64,000 bases of DNA from Delta-02 sp964513565 (GTDB lineage Bacteria; Desulfobacterota; Syntrophorhabdia; Syntrophorhabdales; Syntrophorhabdaceae): NCBI GenBank assembly GCA_964513565.1, contig CAZENE010000012.1, positions 16,915-80,914 of the forward strand. The letters run 5' to 3'. Positions within the stretch are counted from its first letter, which is position 1. The number at the start of each line of letters is the position of its first letter. Positions 24,305 through 32,579 of the stretch are shown here, piece after piece. The notes beneath the pieces are model-generated. The model was not told the origin of the DNA and did not search any database. It saw nothing but the letters and a program-made list of their open reading frames with translations. Made by a program: the position numbers and the translations under genes.

Positions 24305-24877
24305 TTACCCTGCATTCTTGGCTTCGTTCGTAAAAAAATCTATCCATTTTTCACGTGTTCTGTCCATTTCTGACTTATGTGCCCTGAGAGAGTTCATCTT
24401 TCTTTCCAGATAATCGGTAATTTCAACGTAGAATGTCCCTCGAAAATCCATTGTTGAATGATACCAGTTGCTTCGATACATCAGCATTCTTGGAACATGC
24501 CTGCAGGAATGAAGGGAAGCCTTTGAGACCGCCTGATGATCGTGATGTATGTCGCCTATCCAATGCGTATAGACTTTATCGATATGCTTGTCCTGTACGA
24601 TCCTGATGATCTGTGCATTCAGAGGTTCGGTGAATTCAATCTCCAAGGTTCGGAAGTATCCGCAGGTAAGTTCCACTCCCAGTATATCCATGGCTTTTTT
24701 GCCTTCGTCTATTGCTGTTTCGTTTTCGCGGACCACCTGGCTTTCCGCATTCATATAACCTGATACGGTGGCCACATATGCGTAGACTTTATCTCCATCC
24801 TCAACATGTTTCGCGAGCGTGCCGCCGCACCCGAGTTCAATATCATCAAAATGTGCTCCAATGGCTAGAATATTCAT
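24305..24877 (-). CDS. PIG-L/LmbE family deacetylase
   Basis: Zinc-dependent enzymes of this family remove N-acetyl groups from sugars. The 190-residue product begins MNILAIGAHFDDIELGCGGT, with the metal-binding HxDD-type motif, and has IGDIHHDHQAVS near residue 108 for the third ligand. I took the ATG 15 bases inside an alternative GTG because it starts exactly at the family's first β-strand and has GAGG about 10 bases upstream. A deacetylase in a cluster of N-acetylated sugars could free an amine for a different acylation. Confidence 0.82.
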   Translation of the reverse strand: MNILAIGAHFDDIELGCGGTLAKHVEDGDKVYAYVATVSGYMNAESQVVRENETAIDEGKKAMDILGVELTCGYFRTLEIEFTEPLNAQIIRIVQDKHIDKVYTHWIGDIHHDHQAVSKASLHSCRHVPRMLMYRSNWYHSTMDFRGTFYVEITDYLERKMNSLRAHKSEMDRTREKWIDFFTNEAKNAG

Positions 24878-24973
24878 CAGGTTTATCCTCACTTTCTATT
24901 GTGTTCCCGATGTAAACCTATGCAAATACTTTGCCAGGAGGACAATCGATAGCGAAATTTATGCTATACATCG

Positions 24974-25999
24974 TCATTTCCAGACGTGAGACTCGATCGG
25001 TATAAGTTTTTTCGCTAGATATGATTCTTTGATAAACTCTAGGATTATTGCGTTATTGTAGGATTGCCGAGGGGTGTTTATGGTATGGCGGCCACCTCTG
25101 GACGTTATGTTGTAAAGGTATTCAGTGGCTTTAAATATAGAGGTCTTATATCCGGTTTCAACTCTCGATGGGTCATTATCATTCAGAACTTTGACACCTG
25201 AGTATGCATAATCCGTTATTTTTTTGACCTCGCACTGTCGTGAGTTATCGTTCAGGATTATCCGCCTATCCGAAAGAAGAATGTCAAGCTCAAAGATATG
25301 ATAGGTATAGCCAATGTCCGAGTCGATAGATTTTACGGCTACGTTGAATGCACCATAATAAAGAACGAAATCATAACTGTATTCATTTATTTCCTCATTA
25401 TAAACGCGGTTGAAAGACATTATCCTGTCAGGGTAACCGCAAATGTCTGTTATCATATCGATCATGGCGACGGCGCTGTGGTCAAGGCCCTTCATATATA
25501 AGCCATTTATGGTAAGGACCCGGCGTTGGCCGCTTTGCAGTAAATTCCGCAGATGTGTATAGAGTGCGTCAAAACGCCTTTGGAAATTTATTACGATATG
25601 GACACCTGCTTCCTGAGAAAGCGTCAAGAGATCTAAAATATCCTGCGGGTTGACCGCGATCGGTTTCTCGGCATAGATCGTTCTGCAGCAACGGTTTCTT
25701 AAGAGGCCTCTTATGATGTCATAGTGGGTTTTATCGGGTGTACACACACTTACTACATCATATCGTGAACCGTAAATCTCGTCTATTGAACGTGCGCAAT
25801 GGTCCACGTTCCAATATTTCCGGAAATTCAAAGCTTTTTCATGGTCCAGGTCATAAATACAGTCTAAATGAAAATTGTTATTATCCGAAAATGCTCGTGC
25901 ATGGGTATATACTCCGCCATCATCGACCAGTTTGTCCTGATCGAACCCGCCGGCGATCTGTCCCGCTCCTATAATTGCAACTTTCAAAGTTTCGTTCAT
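24974..25999 (-). CDS. Gfo/Idh/MocA family NAD(P)-dependent sugar oxidoreductase
   Basis: The 341-residue product has an N-terminal dinucleotide-binding fold (KVAIIGAGQIAGGF, residues 5-18), VVSVCTPDKTHYDII and the family motif YAEKPIA near residue 114, followed by the C-terminal α/β domain. Members oxidise or reduce sugar hydroxyls. It lies in the middle of the sugar island, between the WbqC-like and PIG-L genes, with 34- and 96-base gaps. Confidence 0.85.
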   Translation of the reverse strand: MNETLKVAIIGAGQIAGGFDQDKLVDDGGVYTHARAFSDNNNFHLDCIYDLDHEKALNFRKYWNVDHCARSIDEIYGSRYDVVSVCTPDKTHYDIIRGLLRNRCCRTIYAEKPIAVNPQDILDLLTLSQEAGVHIVINFQRRFDALYTHLRNLLQSGQRRVLTINGLYMKGLDHSAVAMIDMITDICGYPDRIMSFNRVYNEEINEYSYDFVLYYGAFNVAVKSIDSDIGYTYHIFELDILLSDRRIILNDNSRQCEVKKITDYAYSGVKVLNDNDPSRVETGYKTSIFKATEYLYNITSRGGRHTINTPRQSYNNAIILEFIKESYLAKKLIPIESHVWK

Positions 26000-26033
26000 A
26001 ATACCAGAATCCTATTAATCCTTGAAAATGAAG

Positions 26034-26750
26034 TTACCTTATCGGCATAGGATATTCCTCAGGTCCAGTAATATATTTTCGCCCATCCTTTCCCGTATTG
26101 AACAAGAGGTCTATGCATCCCATACCGGTAAGAAAACCGGGCCGAAGCTGGGGGTAACAAGGGTGTTGGAAATGATTGAATATATGTCTATATCCACTTT
26201 TTTCAAATATAGCCGGATCGAAATAATCCCTGGCGCCTTCGCCCGATATATATGCTGTCCCTCCAACGGCTTCTGTAAGTTCGATCAAAAGGTCCGTTTT
26301 CGTTCCCGTAATATTCATGGATGAAGAAAACCGTATGTCTTCAACCAATTCAAATACTTTGAGAAAGAAGATGGTGAGCTCGCTTGTAAAATCCGATAGA
26401 AGTTCATGGTTTTTCAAAAAGATCGCTTCAATGGCGGGATAATAGGCACCGAAAAAAGGGGCTTTCCCGTATGCTAGTTGAATCGTCCGGAGGTGTTTTC
26501 TTACCCATTGGTCCTGATGATTTATTCTGATCCTGTTTATGGCGCTCAAAAACTCGCCTTTAGACAGCACGGGAATAGTAAGAAGGTGCTCCTGACCATT
26601 TAGTTTTATATAGGTCCTGTTATGGAAATATTTACGGACGAATTGAACATGGTCCACAATGATGAATATGTCCGCTTTGGATATCTTGTGCAGGATCCCT
26701 ATATAAGGCATAAATTGCGGTTGATGTCCTACGACAAAAAGTTCAGCCAT
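26034..26750 (-). CDS. WbqC-like family protein
   Basis: The 238-residue product begins MAELFVVGHQPQFMPYIGIL and continues ADIFIIVDHVQFVRKYFHNR, the signature of WbqC-like proteins. These occur in O-antigen and nonulosonate clusters and are thought to act in amino-sugar acylation or activation; the reaction is not settled. It overlaps the PseG-like gene by eight bases. Confidence 0.85.
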   Translation of the reverse strand: MAELFVVGHQPQFMPYIGILHKISKADIFIIVDHVQFVRKYFHNRTYIKLNGQEHLLTIPVLSKGEFLSAINRIRINHQDQWVRKHLRTIQLAYGKAPFFGAYYPAIEAIFLKNHELLSDFTSELTIFFLKVFELVEDIRFSSSMNITGTKTDLLIELTEAVGGTAYISGEGARDYFDPAIFEKSGYRHIFNHFQHPCYPQLRPGFLTGMGCIDLLFNTGKDGRKYITGPEEYPMPIR

Positions 26751-27699
26751 AAACCCTCAAATGTTCCATAATATTTTCAATTCCAGACGTATTGATCTCG
26801 CGCATTCCGGTTTCACTCATTTTTCTGATATTCAAGGAGGAAAGAGCGTCTTGAAACGAACGGGGCGTTACAGTTCCGCGATGCCCTATATAACGCGAGG
26901 TTCCAAGGTCATTGAGGTACGTGCATATTTCCCGCTCGTGTTCTTCGCTTGACACCGTCAGGCACGGAAGCCCTGTTCCATTTGCTTCGAACGGAGTTAT
27001 TCCGCCTCCCGTAATGGCCAGATCATAATGAAAAAACGTCTCGATCAAACTCGGCGGCCGATCGATAATTTTAGACGAATTTGAGAGAAGTCCTTGTAGT
27101 GCGTCCCGATGGAATGACGGGCCGACATGAACGTCCGCCGACAGGCCCAGCTCCTGCAGGATCCTTACGATATCCTTTGTTACCCCGTATGTGTCGCTTC
27201 CTCCCAGAGTGACAATCAGTTTGTTCATGTCCTGCCGGAGGCGCCGTTTCTTATCTATTTCCTTGTTCAGGATGAGAAAATCCTTGCCGGAAAGCACTTT
27301 CTTTCCTTTCAACCGGTTCGTGGCGTAAAATACAAGAGGGGCTATATTGATGTCCGAATACTCGGCTCCGCTTCCCCTGTCATCGAATGTTATAAGACCT
27401 ATATTGTTTTTTTTTACATTCAGCGCGTGTTCATAACAGGTGTCGAGCCTGTCGTTTATCCACAACCTGATATTCAGAGACCCGATGATCTCCGATTCCC
27501 AACCCGTCCCGAGATCTTCGGTGTTTACAATACGATAAGGTATATTCTGATTCGATAGAATTGAACACGATACAGGGTCATCATTGATGAGGACAATAAA
27601 TCTTTTTGCGTGCAATGTGAGGTATTCTGTAAATGCCATTGATCGGTACAAATGGCCCATTCCACGTTTATGTGAACATTCTACACAAATTGCATACAT
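26743..27699 (-). CDS. PseG-like nucleotide-sugar hydrolase
   Basis: PseG removes UDP from the diacetamido-trideoxy sugar in pseudaminic acid synthesis. The 318-residue product has the N-terminal GMGHLYRSMAF (residues 13-23, containing the catalytic-type His), KLIVTLGGSDTYG and the C-terminal LAITGGGITPFEANGTGLP of this MurG-like GT-B fold. It overlaps the cytidylyltransferase by 19 bases and follows the NeuB-type synthase, the expected neighbours. The same operon starts with a LegB-like rather than a PseB-like dehydratase, so the sugar it acts on may not be the pseudaminic precursor. Confidence 0.78.
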   Translation of the reverse strand: MYAICVECSHKRGMGHLYRSMAFTEYLTLHAKRFIVLINDDPVSCSILSNQNIPYRIVNTEDLGTGWESEIIGSLNIRLWINDRLDTCYEHALNVKKNNIGLITFDDRGSGAEYSDINIAPLVFYATNRLKGKKVLSGKDFLILNKEIDKKRRLRQDMNKLIVTLGGSDTYGVTKDIVRILQELGLSADVHVGPSFHRDALQGLLSNSSKIIDRPPSLIETFFHYDLAITGGGITPFEANGTGLPCLTVSSEEHEREICTYLNDLGTSRYIGHRGTVTPRSFQDALSSLNIRKMSETGMREINTSGIENIMEHLRVYG

Positions 27700-28364
27700 A
27701 GTTCTATGGCCTTTTCAGTGGTAACAAAATCCTGTCCGCTTCGCTCAGCTATAAAACAAGCCCTTCGATAGTCTTCTTCGGTATCTACGGTAAGCCGGAT
27801 GTCTGGCCGCTTTATCTTTTCCGTGACCGAAAGAACACTGATATTGAACAATTCCGGATTTTCCTGGATATATTCGTTTACGTGTTCCCTGTGATTATCT
27901 TTTGTTCCCTCATGAAATGAGCGTTTCAGGGCTGGGAAAGTAAATATCTCTGCGCCTGACCCTACCGGCAATACGTCAAATGAATGCGAGTAATCCGCTT
28001 TTGAAGCCAGGTGCAATTCGATGAGATTATCAAGCTCTCTGATATCCACAAAAGGATTGTCACCGGTCAAGCGGACAATATGTGTAAATCGATGCTGCTT
28101 CGCGCACAGAAAATAGCGTTCTAGCACATCATTCTCACTGCCGCGGAAATAGTTGATCATTGTGTCTTTGCAAAATGATTCAATCATATTATCCCCGGGG
28201 GCGATAGATGTGGCCACAATGATCCCGCACTGATGCTCCAGATGCTCCAAGCGAAAAAATATATGCTCCAGAAGGCTCCTGGAGTGGATCTTCATCAGAA
28301 CTTTTCCCGGCAATCGGTTTGAACCCATCCGGGCCTGTATGATTATTCCGATACTAGGATACAT
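27681..28364 (-). CDS. SpsF-like CMP-nonulosonate cytidylyltransferase
   Basis: The product starts MYPSIGIIIQARMGSNRLPGK, the CTP-binding motif of the NeuA/LegF/SpsF group, and has HIVRLTGDNPFVDIREL near residues 90-106 for metal and substrate. At 227 residues it has the usual length. It follows the NeuB-type synthase with an 11-base overlap and should activate the finished sugar acid as the CMP derivative. The start is uncertain: ATG 28364 agrees with homologues, but ATG 28382 has GGAAGGA close upstream and would add six residues. Confidence 0.82.
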   Translation of the reverse strand: MYPSIGIIIQARMGSNRLPGKVLMKIHSRSLLEHIFFRLEHLEHQCGIIVATSIAPGDNMIESFCKDTMINYFRGSENDVLERYFLCAKQHRFTHIVRLTGDNPFVDIRELDNLIELHLASKADYSHSFDVLPVGSGAEIFTFPALKRSFHEGTKDNHREHVNEYIQENPELFNISVLSVTEKIKRPDIRLTVDTEEDYRRACFIAERSGQDFVTTEKAIELCMQFV

Positions 28365-29370
28365 CTTCCCATGTAAGCACATCTTCCTTCCGAAGATCTT
28401 TGTTTGCCTGTTTCCCGACGATCCGATCAAGATATCTCGGTGCAATTCCATAACCGGGCCTCTTTATCGAAAGATGTTCTCCCGTTATTATCTCTCCTTT
28501 ATCGATGTCCTTCTCGAGTACAAGGCTCTTTCTGTTATTAATGCGTGTGGATGCTTCGCATGCGGCGGGCATCTTGATCCCGGTGCCCTTTAATATTTCG
28601 AATTCTCTTATAGCATCCACAATTGTTTTCATTTCCTGCGGATCGGCGGATAGTATGTGATCGGGACCCGCGGCGTTCTTATCATACGTAAAATGTTTTT
28701 CGATCAGTGCGGCGCCCATTGCTGCCGCACATACGCATGCAGTGGTCCCTATAGTGTGGTCCGAATAACCGACTTCGAACATTGGGAATTCCCGCTTGAG
28801 GGATACCATGGAAAGCAGGTTAACGTGTTCAGGATGTGTCGGGTAACTCGTAATGGCATGAAGCAAATATAGACCGTCATTGCCTTCTTCGAGAATTGCC
28901 GAAACCGATTCCCGGACTTCTTGCATTGTACACATTCCGGTTGAAAGCAAAATGGGTTTTCCCTTCTTGGCGATGTTTTTCAAGAACGGTATGTTTACGG
29001 CGTCATCAGAACCTATTTTATATGCCCCGACTCCCAGGCTTTCCAGCATTTCAGCATCTGTTTCATGGGCAGGCGTCGAAAACCAATCCAGACCTTTCCT
29101 ATCGATATATTCAAAGACCTGTTCGTGCAGTTGTTCACCTATTTCATATTTCTGAAAAAGTTCATATTGAGAAATATTACCTGTATTTTCCATATCGAAC
29201 ATTGCTTTTTTGCTCGCTACGGTAGCCGCCCTGTATGTTTGAAGTTTTATTGCATCTACGCCGCAGGCACACGCGTCGTCTATCAGCCTTTTCGCCTCGG
29301 TGAATGTTGTAAAATTTCCGCCTATTTCGGCAATGATATAACAACGGCCTCTGGTATAGTTTTTGAACAT
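28354..29370 (-). CDS. NeuB/LegI/PseI-type nonulosonic acid synthase
   Basis: The enzyme condenses a hexosamine derivative with phosphoenolpyruvate to make a nine-carbon sialic-acid-like sugar. The 338-residue product has the TIM-barrel landmarks YIIAEIGGNFTTFTEAKRLI, AIKLQTYRA, WFSTPAHETDAEMLESLGVGAYKIGSDD, LSTGMCTMQEV and GYSDHTIGTTACVCAAAMGA, and a C-terminal SAF/antifreeze-like domain (RKSLVLEKDIDKGEIITGEHL…). It is the signature enzyme that marks this cluster as nonulosonate biosynthesis. LegI and PseI cannot be told apart by eye. Confidence 0.92.
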   Translation of the reverse strand: MFKNYTRGRCYIIAEIGGNFTTFTEAKRLIDDACACGVDAIKLQTYRAATVASKKAMFDMENTGNISQYELFQKYEIGEQLHEQVFEYIDRKGLDWFSTPAHETDAEMLESLGVGAYKIGSDDAVNIPFLKNIAKKGKPILLSTGMCTMQEVRESVSAILEEGNDGLYLLHAITSYPTHPEHVNLLSMVSLKREFPMFEVGYSDHTIGTTACVCAAAMGAALIEKHFTYDKNAAGPDHILSADPQEMKTIVDAIREFEILKGTGIKMPAACEASTRINNRKSLVLEKDIDKGEIITGEHLSIKRPGYGIAPRYLDRIVGKQANKDLRKEDVLTWEDVS

Positions 29371-29937
29371 TTACATCCTTATTTTTATGGTTTTAGCCGG
29401 CGCACCACCAACTATCGCATAAGACGGAACATTCTTTGTCACAACAGAATTTGCACCAATCACAGCCCCATCTCCGACCTGGACGCCTTTCAGGATCTTC
29501 ACGCCGGTGCCGATCCACACATCGTTGCCGATTATGACATCCCTTATAACGGCTTTCTGCTCGCGGATTGGTTTATCCTTTGCAAAGCTGTGCTCGTTAT
29601 CAATAATAAAGACGTAGGGGCCGATTATTGTATTATCGCCAATTCTTACCAGTGATTTTGTGCCGATGTTGTTGTTCCTGCCGATCACAACATTATTGCC
29701 AATTATCACCCTTGGCTTGGGTTTCGTCAAAACAAATATGCTGTCGTCTTGAATGGTGCAATTATTTCCAATTTGTAAATAGGCACCGTCAGTAAGAAGA
29801 AATTCGACATTCGCCTTAATTACGTTACCGGTACCGGATTTTGAAAAATACCTTTTGAGCTTATATTGAGTGATCAGCCATTGCAACCAACTCCCTCTAT
29901 TTCTATAAGAAGCCCGGTCTTTCCTGTTATTTCCCAA
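29371..29937 (-). CDS. Left-handed β-helix acyltransferase (sugar acetyltransferase)
   Basis: The 188-residue product has a short basic N-terminus, then hexapeptide repeats (about residues 60-180: IGNNCTIQ…VIIGNNVVIGRNNNIGTKSLVRIGDNTIIG) and the acetyltransferase tail IGNDVWIGTGVKILKGVQVGDGAVIGANSVVTKNVPSYAIVGGAPAKTI. In a LegB/NeuB cluster it is the candidate for N-acetylation of the amino sugar (the LegH role), though O-acetylation is possible. It overlaps the radical SAM gene by 11 bases and its stop abuts the synthase start. Confidence 0.82.
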   Translation of the reverse strand: MGNNRKDRASYRNRGSWLQWLITQYKLKRYFSKSGTGNVIKANVEFLLTDGAYLQIGNNCTIQDDSIFVLTKPKPRVIIGNNVVIGRNNNIGTKSLVRIGDNTIIGPYVFIIDNEHSFAKDKPIREQKAVIRDVIIGNDVWIGTGVKILKGVQVGDGAVIGANSVVTKNVPSYAIVGGAPAKTIKIRM

Positions 29938-30997
29938 TTTCCTGGTCCCTGTTGATGTAGTTTTTTACAGTAAATGTTCTCCCGTTCACGGTTCCGCACT
30001 CGTTCTCTTCGGTCTGCCTTGGCAAATAGCATTTTCTGCATACGGGTATGCTTTGAAATAGATTATTCTTGTGCATTTCTCTCATTTCGGTAAGTCTTGG
30101 ACCATGCCATATACTGTAAATTGATTCGGTCGCAGCATTACCTACCGGTTCCATGTTGACGGGATCATTGGCACACATCAAGGCCTGTCCGTCCGATGCG
30201 ATAACGAGACGCTGATAATGTTGGGGACAGATGAAGCTGTCCATGTATATGATGTCCTGATCATTCCCGAGATAATCTATGAGGGGATTAAATGCGATCA
30301 AATCCACGTAAGGCATTAGAGTATTGTAATAATGCTCGGTATTTTCCCTTATCGCCGGCCATATGCTTTGAACCTTTATTACAGGTTTATGAGAGCCGGC
30401 TTTTTCTTTGATGTTCCTGGCGCTCACGATCTTTGAAAGTGTCTCGCGGAATTTGAGAGGTTTTCTGATATGCTCATAAGTTTCATCCATGCCGTCAAGA
30501 GATATAGTGATCCAATCAGCGCCTGCTTGCATGATCTCGGTAAATACATCAGAGGTCAGCGTGCTGCCATTGGTCAGAAAAGATACTTCTCCAATACCGT
30601 TTTCTTTAGCATATCGGATGCAATCAATAAAATGCGGGTGCAGTGTTGGTTCGCCCCGCAGGCTCAATCTCAGAGCAGGGACCTTACCCGTTATTTCATC
30701 AATAATTTTCTGAAAAAGGCTGTAATCCATTAAAGTGGCCTCGATCTTCTTCTTGAACTCTTCTGTGATCGTATAGCACATAGGACATTTCAGATTGCAT
30801 AATGATGAAAGTTCTGTATCGACCAGCAACGGATAATCGGCAATGATTTGCTTTCGTGGATATTCCGTCCATGCTTCCCTGTATGCGCGATAATCAGTCT
30901 CCCATCCTTTAGATCGGTATAATTCGAAAATTGCCTCCCTTTCGGGAGTGTCCAGCGAGAAATTCCCCTTATTGATCGGAGTTCTTTTGTCTTCCAT
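29927..30997 (-). CDS. Radical SAM enzyme with SPASM-like C-terminus
   Basis: The 356-residue product has SSLCNLKCPMC (CxxxCxxC, the [4Fe-4S]-SAM site) near residues 56-66 and RLSLRGEPTLHPHF, typical of radical SAM. Near the C-terminus it has SPASM-type cysteines (ICPQHYQRLVIASDGQALMCAND… and IPVCRKCYLPRQTEENECG) that would bind further clusters. ATG 30997 was chosen because AAGG lies four bases upstream; it overlaps the upstream epimerase gene by 29 bases. A radical step would be an unusual part of a nonulosonate pathway, perhaps a dehydration, epimerisation or C-methyl-type change. The substrate is unknown. Confidence 0.85.
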   Translation of the reverse strand: MEDKRTPINKGNFSLDTPEREAIFELYRSKGWETDYRAYREAWTEYPRKQIIADYPLLVDTELSSLCNLKCPMCYTITEEFKKKIEATLMDYSLFQKIIDEITGKVPALRLSLRGEPTLHPHFIDCIRYAKENGIGEVSFLTNGSTLTSDVFTEIMQAGADWITISLDGMDETYEHIRKPLKFRETLSKIVSARNIKEKAGSHKPVIKVQSIWPAIRENTEHYYNTLMPYVDLIAFNPLIDYLGNDQDIIYMDSFICPQHYQRLVIASDGQALMCANDPVNMEPVGNAATESIYSIWHGPRLTEMREMHKNNLFQSIPVCRKCYLPRQTEENECGTVNGRTFTVKNYINRDQEIGK

Positions 30998-31862
30998 AGA
31001 GCCTTCTCTTCTCATGTTCAACAATGACCTCTATGCCTTCCCGAAAAGAATGCAGAGGCTGCCAGCCTAGTTCTGTGCCCGCTTTGGTAATATCTGCCGT
31101 CAGATCGTTTATCTCGTTCTTTCGGATAATATCCTCAGATATAACTGGTAGATCGATTTCAAGAACATTCTGGATTTCCGAGATTATCTCCGCTATACTC
31201 AAAGAGTATCCGGACCCGACATTATATACGTGGCAGTCTTCGGATATTTTCCTCCAAGCAAGAATTATGGCAGAAATGACATCATCGAGAAAAACATAGT
31301 CCCTTCTCGGGACAAGAGTCTGTACTTTAATATTCTTGCCCGACAACGCCTGTTGTATTAGCATCGGTATGAGGAACTTATCGTTCTGTCCGATCCCGTA
31401 AACGTTAAAAGGTCTAAGAATAATGATCCTGACGCCAAATTGGCGCGCGTAAAAATTGCATAATAATTCGGCAAGATGTTTCGAATGGGAATACGGGTCA
31501 CCCGGATTTACGGGATGATCTTCGGATATCGGCAGTTTCTCAGGTTTGCCATAAACATAACTGCTTACATGGATGAGGGGAATTGATTTATTTCGGCAGA
31601 ATTCCAGCACATTGCATGTTCCTGTGAAATTTGTATCGTAAAATTGTTTTGGGTCCTGCCAGCTTTCGGGTACATATGTTTTTCCCGCACAATGAAAAAC
31701 ACAGGAAATATCCGCATCGATAAATCTATCAAAACTGCTTGCATCGCAGATATTAAGGTCAGAGTTTAGTTCGCTTACGCGAAAATCCATATCGATCAGC
31801 CTGTCTTTCAAGGCCTTGCCTATGAACCCGGTCGAACCTGTTAACATGGCATGCTGTGTCAT
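30969..31862 (-). CDS. Extended short-chain dehydrogenase/epimerase for a nucleotide sugar
   Basis: The 297-residue product has the NAD-binding GSTGFIGKALKDRL near its start, VFHCAGKTYVPESW, the catalytic-type YSHSKHLAE (Tyr-x-x-x-Lys) and IILRPFNVYGIGQNDKF of extended SDR epimerases and dehydratases. It overlaps the nucleotidyltransferase by four bases. It most likely acts on the nucleotide sugar made by that neighbour, as an epimerase or 4-keto reductase. Confidence 0.82.
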   Translation of the reverse strand: MTQHAMLTGSTGFIGKALKDRLIDMDFRVSELNSDLNICDASSFDRFIDADISCVFHCAGKTYVPESWQDPKQFYDTNFTGTCNVLEFCRNKSIPLIHVSSYVYGKPEKLPISEDHPVNPGDPYSHSKHLAELLCNFYARQFGVRIIILRPFNVYGIGQNDKFLIPMLIQQALSGKNIKVQTLVPRRDYVFLDDVISAIILAWRKISEDCHVYNVGSGYSLSIAEIISEIQNVLEIDLPVISEDIIRKNEINDLTADITKAGTELGWQPLHSFREGIEVIVEHEKRRLYGRQKNSDQ

Positions 31863-32563
31863 TTTAGAAATCTTCCCTTCATTGCATCAAACTCGTCGAT
31901 CGCCTGTTGGTAATCCTCATGTCTTCCAATGTCGAGCCAGTAACCGGAATATTTCATTATCGATACGCTGGTCGCATCTGCCAACAGGTCAAACATTAAA
32001 TTGTCAAAGCCATAAGGTCGGTTCACTGGAATATACTGCAGGATAGACCGGTTTATTGCATATATTCCCATACTGACATCAAAGCGAAATTCCGGTTTTT
32101 CTTCAAAACCGCAAAGAGCATCAAACTCATTTACCCTGAGGACACCATAATCAGACTTAAGCACACGCTCAAAGGCGGCCACCGTGAAATTATTCGTATT
32201 GTTGGTGTGATATGCCATAAAATCTTGAAAATTCAGGTCCGTAAGAATATCTCCATTCATCACCAGAAAATTGTCCGGCAAATCCTTGATCAAATGTAAT
32301 GGCCCCATCGTGCTCAGCGGATGACTCTCAATCGAATAATCGATTTTAATTCCCCACGAGTCACCATTGCCGAAGAATGCCTGGATGATCTTGGCATGAT
32401 GATTTACCGCCATGGTCACACGGTCAAATCCATGATGAGCAAGCTGCCTGACGATTATCTCGAGGATAGGATATTCACTTATGGGCATCAGTGGCTTCGG
32501 GAGGACAATAGTATAGGGTCTTAACCGTGTTCCTTTTCCACCGCATAAGATGACCGCTCTCAT
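31859..32563 (-). CDS. PtmE/RmlA-like sugar-1-phosphate nucleotidyltransferase
   Basis: The 234-residue product begins MRAVILCGGKGTRLRPYT and has LPKPLMPISEYPILE, the sugar-1-phosphate nucleotidyltransferase signature, and MNGDILTDL for the metal site. In the legionaminic acid route of Campylobacter the comparable enzyme (PtmE) makes GDP-GlcN from GlcN-1-phosphate. Its position next to the LegB-like gene fits that, but UDP or dTDP specificity cannot be excluded. Confidence 0.85.
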   Translation of the reverse strand: MRAVILCGGKGTRLRPYTIVLPKPLMPISEYPILEIIVRQLAHHGFDRVTMAVNHHAKIIQAFFGNGDSWGIKIDYSIESHPLSTMGPLHLIKDLPDNFLVMNGDILTDLNFQDFMAYHTNNTNNFTVAAFERVLKSDYGVLRVNEFDALCGFEEKPEFRFDVSMGIYAINRSILQYIPVNRPYGFDNLMFDLLADATSVSIMKYSGYWLDIGRHEDYQQAIDEFDAMKGRFLK

Positions 32564-32579
32564 AGATTAGCCCTGCATT

